Positions 6,710 through 7,711 of a stretch of DNA of 7,711 bases are shown one piece after another. The stretch spans positions 1-7,711 of the forward strand of contig JAFGMJ010000101.1 in assembly GCA_016927635.1 (NCBI GenBank). Direction: 5' to 3'. The position numbers and the translations under genes were made by a program. The notes under the pieces are model-generated. The model was given only the letters and a program-made list of their open reading frames with translations, was not told the DNA's origin and made no database searches. The DNA comes from Actinomycetota bacterium (GTDB taxonomy: Bacteria > Actinomycetota > Humimicrobiia > Humimicrobiales > Humimicrobiaceae). Every line of letters begins with the position of its first letter. Position 1 is the first letter of the stretch.

Positions 6710-7711
6710 ATGAAAATCACGTTTTATGGCGCAGCCCGTGAAGTAACAGGAAGTTGCCACTGCATTGATATAAATGATAAAAAAATTTTAATCGATTGCG
6801 GCATGCAGCAGGGAGACGATAAAAAAGACGAACAAAAGCTTGGGTTTAATGCATCAGAAATAGACTCTGTTATTCTTACACATGCTCATATAGATCACTG
6901 CGGCAGGCTGCCGCTGCTTGTAAAAGAAGGATTTAAAGGCGATATATATACTATAGAGGCTACGCATGACCTCATTTCAATAATGCTCAAAGACAGCGCA
7001 AAAATACAGGAAGCTGATGCCAAGTGGGAGAACAAGCATAAAGATGTTGACGCAAAAGACTGGGTAGAGCCATTATATACAATGGATGACGTTGAAGACA
7101 CATTAAAACTGGTGGTTCCATGCAGTTATGAAAGGACCTACAGAATCGATGATTTTGTTCAATTTGTTTTCGTAGATGCAGGGCATATTCTTGGTTCGGC
7201 ATCAGTGGAGCTTTTCCTTAAAGAAGGCAGTATTTCAAGAAAAGTTGTCTTTTCAGGTGATATAGGAAATATTGACCAGCCGATAATAAAAGACCCGCAG
7301 TATATTGAAGAAGCGGACTATGTCGTCATGGAGGCCACGTATGGAGACAGGGACCATAAAAAAGACATAAACTATAAAATTGAGCTGGCAGGCATAATCG
7401 GGCGCACTCTTTCAGGAGGCGGAAATGTTATAATCCCTTCATTTGCAGTCGGCAGGACACAGGGCCTGCTTTATCTTCTGCGTGAGATTAAAGAAGAAAA
7501 ACTGGTAAAAAACACAAAATTTCCTGTCTATGTTGACAGCCCTCTTGCAACTGAAGCTTCTGATTTATATGATAATGACCTGCATATTTATGGGGACATA
7601 CAGACAAAGGCAATAGTAAAAAAAGGTTCAAACCCCATATCTTTTCCAAATCTTTTTTTCACTGAATCAGTAAGCGAGTCTAAAGCGCTTAATTATGATA
7701 CAACTCCAAAA
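6710..7711 (+). CDS. Beta-CASP metallo-beta-lactamase-fold RNA-processing nuclease (3' end outside window)
   Basis: The first 334 codons of a gene that stays open to the right edge. The protein is a metallo-beta-lactamase-fold hydrolase of the beta-CASP group (COG1236, the YSH1/CPSF73-like 'RNA exonuclease' family), expected to cut RNA in the cytoplasm with two zinc ions. The zinc ligands seen are HAHIDH at 58-63, H159 in AGHILGS and D184 in FSGDIG. EATYGDRDH at 208-216 and IIPSFAVGRTQ at 242-251 mark the entry into the beta-CASP insert. The usual late motifs (the SxSGM-type stretch and the final histidines) lie beyond the window, so catalytic integrity cannot be fully judged. The ATG follows GGGGGA at 6693-6698 by 11 bases, and 42 bases separate it from sppA with no visible terminator. 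It may be the next gene of the same transcript. Its RNA target cannot be inferred. Confidence 0.9.
   Translation, partial: MKITFYGAAREVTGSCHCIDINDKKILIDCGMQQGDDKKDEQKLGFNASEIDSVILTHAHIDHCGRLPLLVKEGFKGDIYTIEATHDLISIMLKDSAKIQEADAKWENKHKDVDAKDWVEPLYTMDDVEDTLKLVVPCSYERTYRIDDFVQFVFVDAGHILGSASVELFLKEGSISRKVVFSGDIGNIDQPIIKDPQYIEEADYVVMEATYGDRDHKKDINYKIELAGIIGRTLSGGGNVIIPSFAVGRTQGLLYLLREIKEEKLVKNTKFPVYVDSPLATEASDLYDNDLHIYGDIQTKAIVKKGSNPISFPNLFFTESVSESKALNYDTTPK

Overview
The window is AT-rich bacterial chromosome with short intergenic gaps. Codon use favours AT-ending codons, with ATA common for Ile and AGG/AGA for Arg. All genes I can support lie on the + strand, packed head to tail with gaps of 74 bp or less and two overlaps. 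There is no sign of an insertion sequence, phage, CRISPR array, tRNA or rRNA. The organism cannot be named from this alone. A single-TM Gram-positive-style SppA, a clostridial-length threonine synthase, and a lysA-hom-thrC order reminiscent of Actinobacteria suggest a low-GC monoderm-like or candidate-phylum anaerobe. This placement is inference.

Layout: the first 68 bases are the 3' end of an upstream gene whose tail looks like a STAS-domain anti-sigma-factor antagonist. Then come lysA (diaminopimelate decarboxylase, 105-1466), hom (homoserine dehydrogenase with an ACT domain, 1483-2826), thrC (threonine synthase, TTG start, 2816-4318), a phosphoglycerate-mutase-like alkaline-phosphatase-superfamily gene (4393-5709), a signal-peptide-peptidase-type serine protease sppA (5702-6667), and the first 334 codons of a beta-CASP metallo-beta-lactamase-fold RNA-processing enzyme (6710 to the edge).

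The first four complete genes form the distal part of the aspartate-family amino-acid pathway. LysA finishes lysine. Hom makes homoserine and ThrC makes threonine from O-phosphohomoserine. The kinase that should join Hom to ThrC (GHMP-family ThrB) is not in the window. The slot after thrC is taken by a member of the archaeal-type phosphoglycerate mutase family (COG3635), a branch of which has been proposed to replace homoserine kinase. This is the most interesting biology in the window: a likely non-orthologous homoserine kinase with an intact two-metal site and phosphorylatable serine. sppA overlaps its end and is probably co-expressed, although envelope proteolysis has no obvious link to threonine synthesis.

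Other points of note are two inverted repeats inside coding sequence (in thrC and in the kinase-like gene), a 25-residue linker in LysA that looks longer than usual, and translational-coupling junctions at hom/thrC and kinase/sppA. I found no lysine riboswitch, T-box, leader peptide or convincing terminator.
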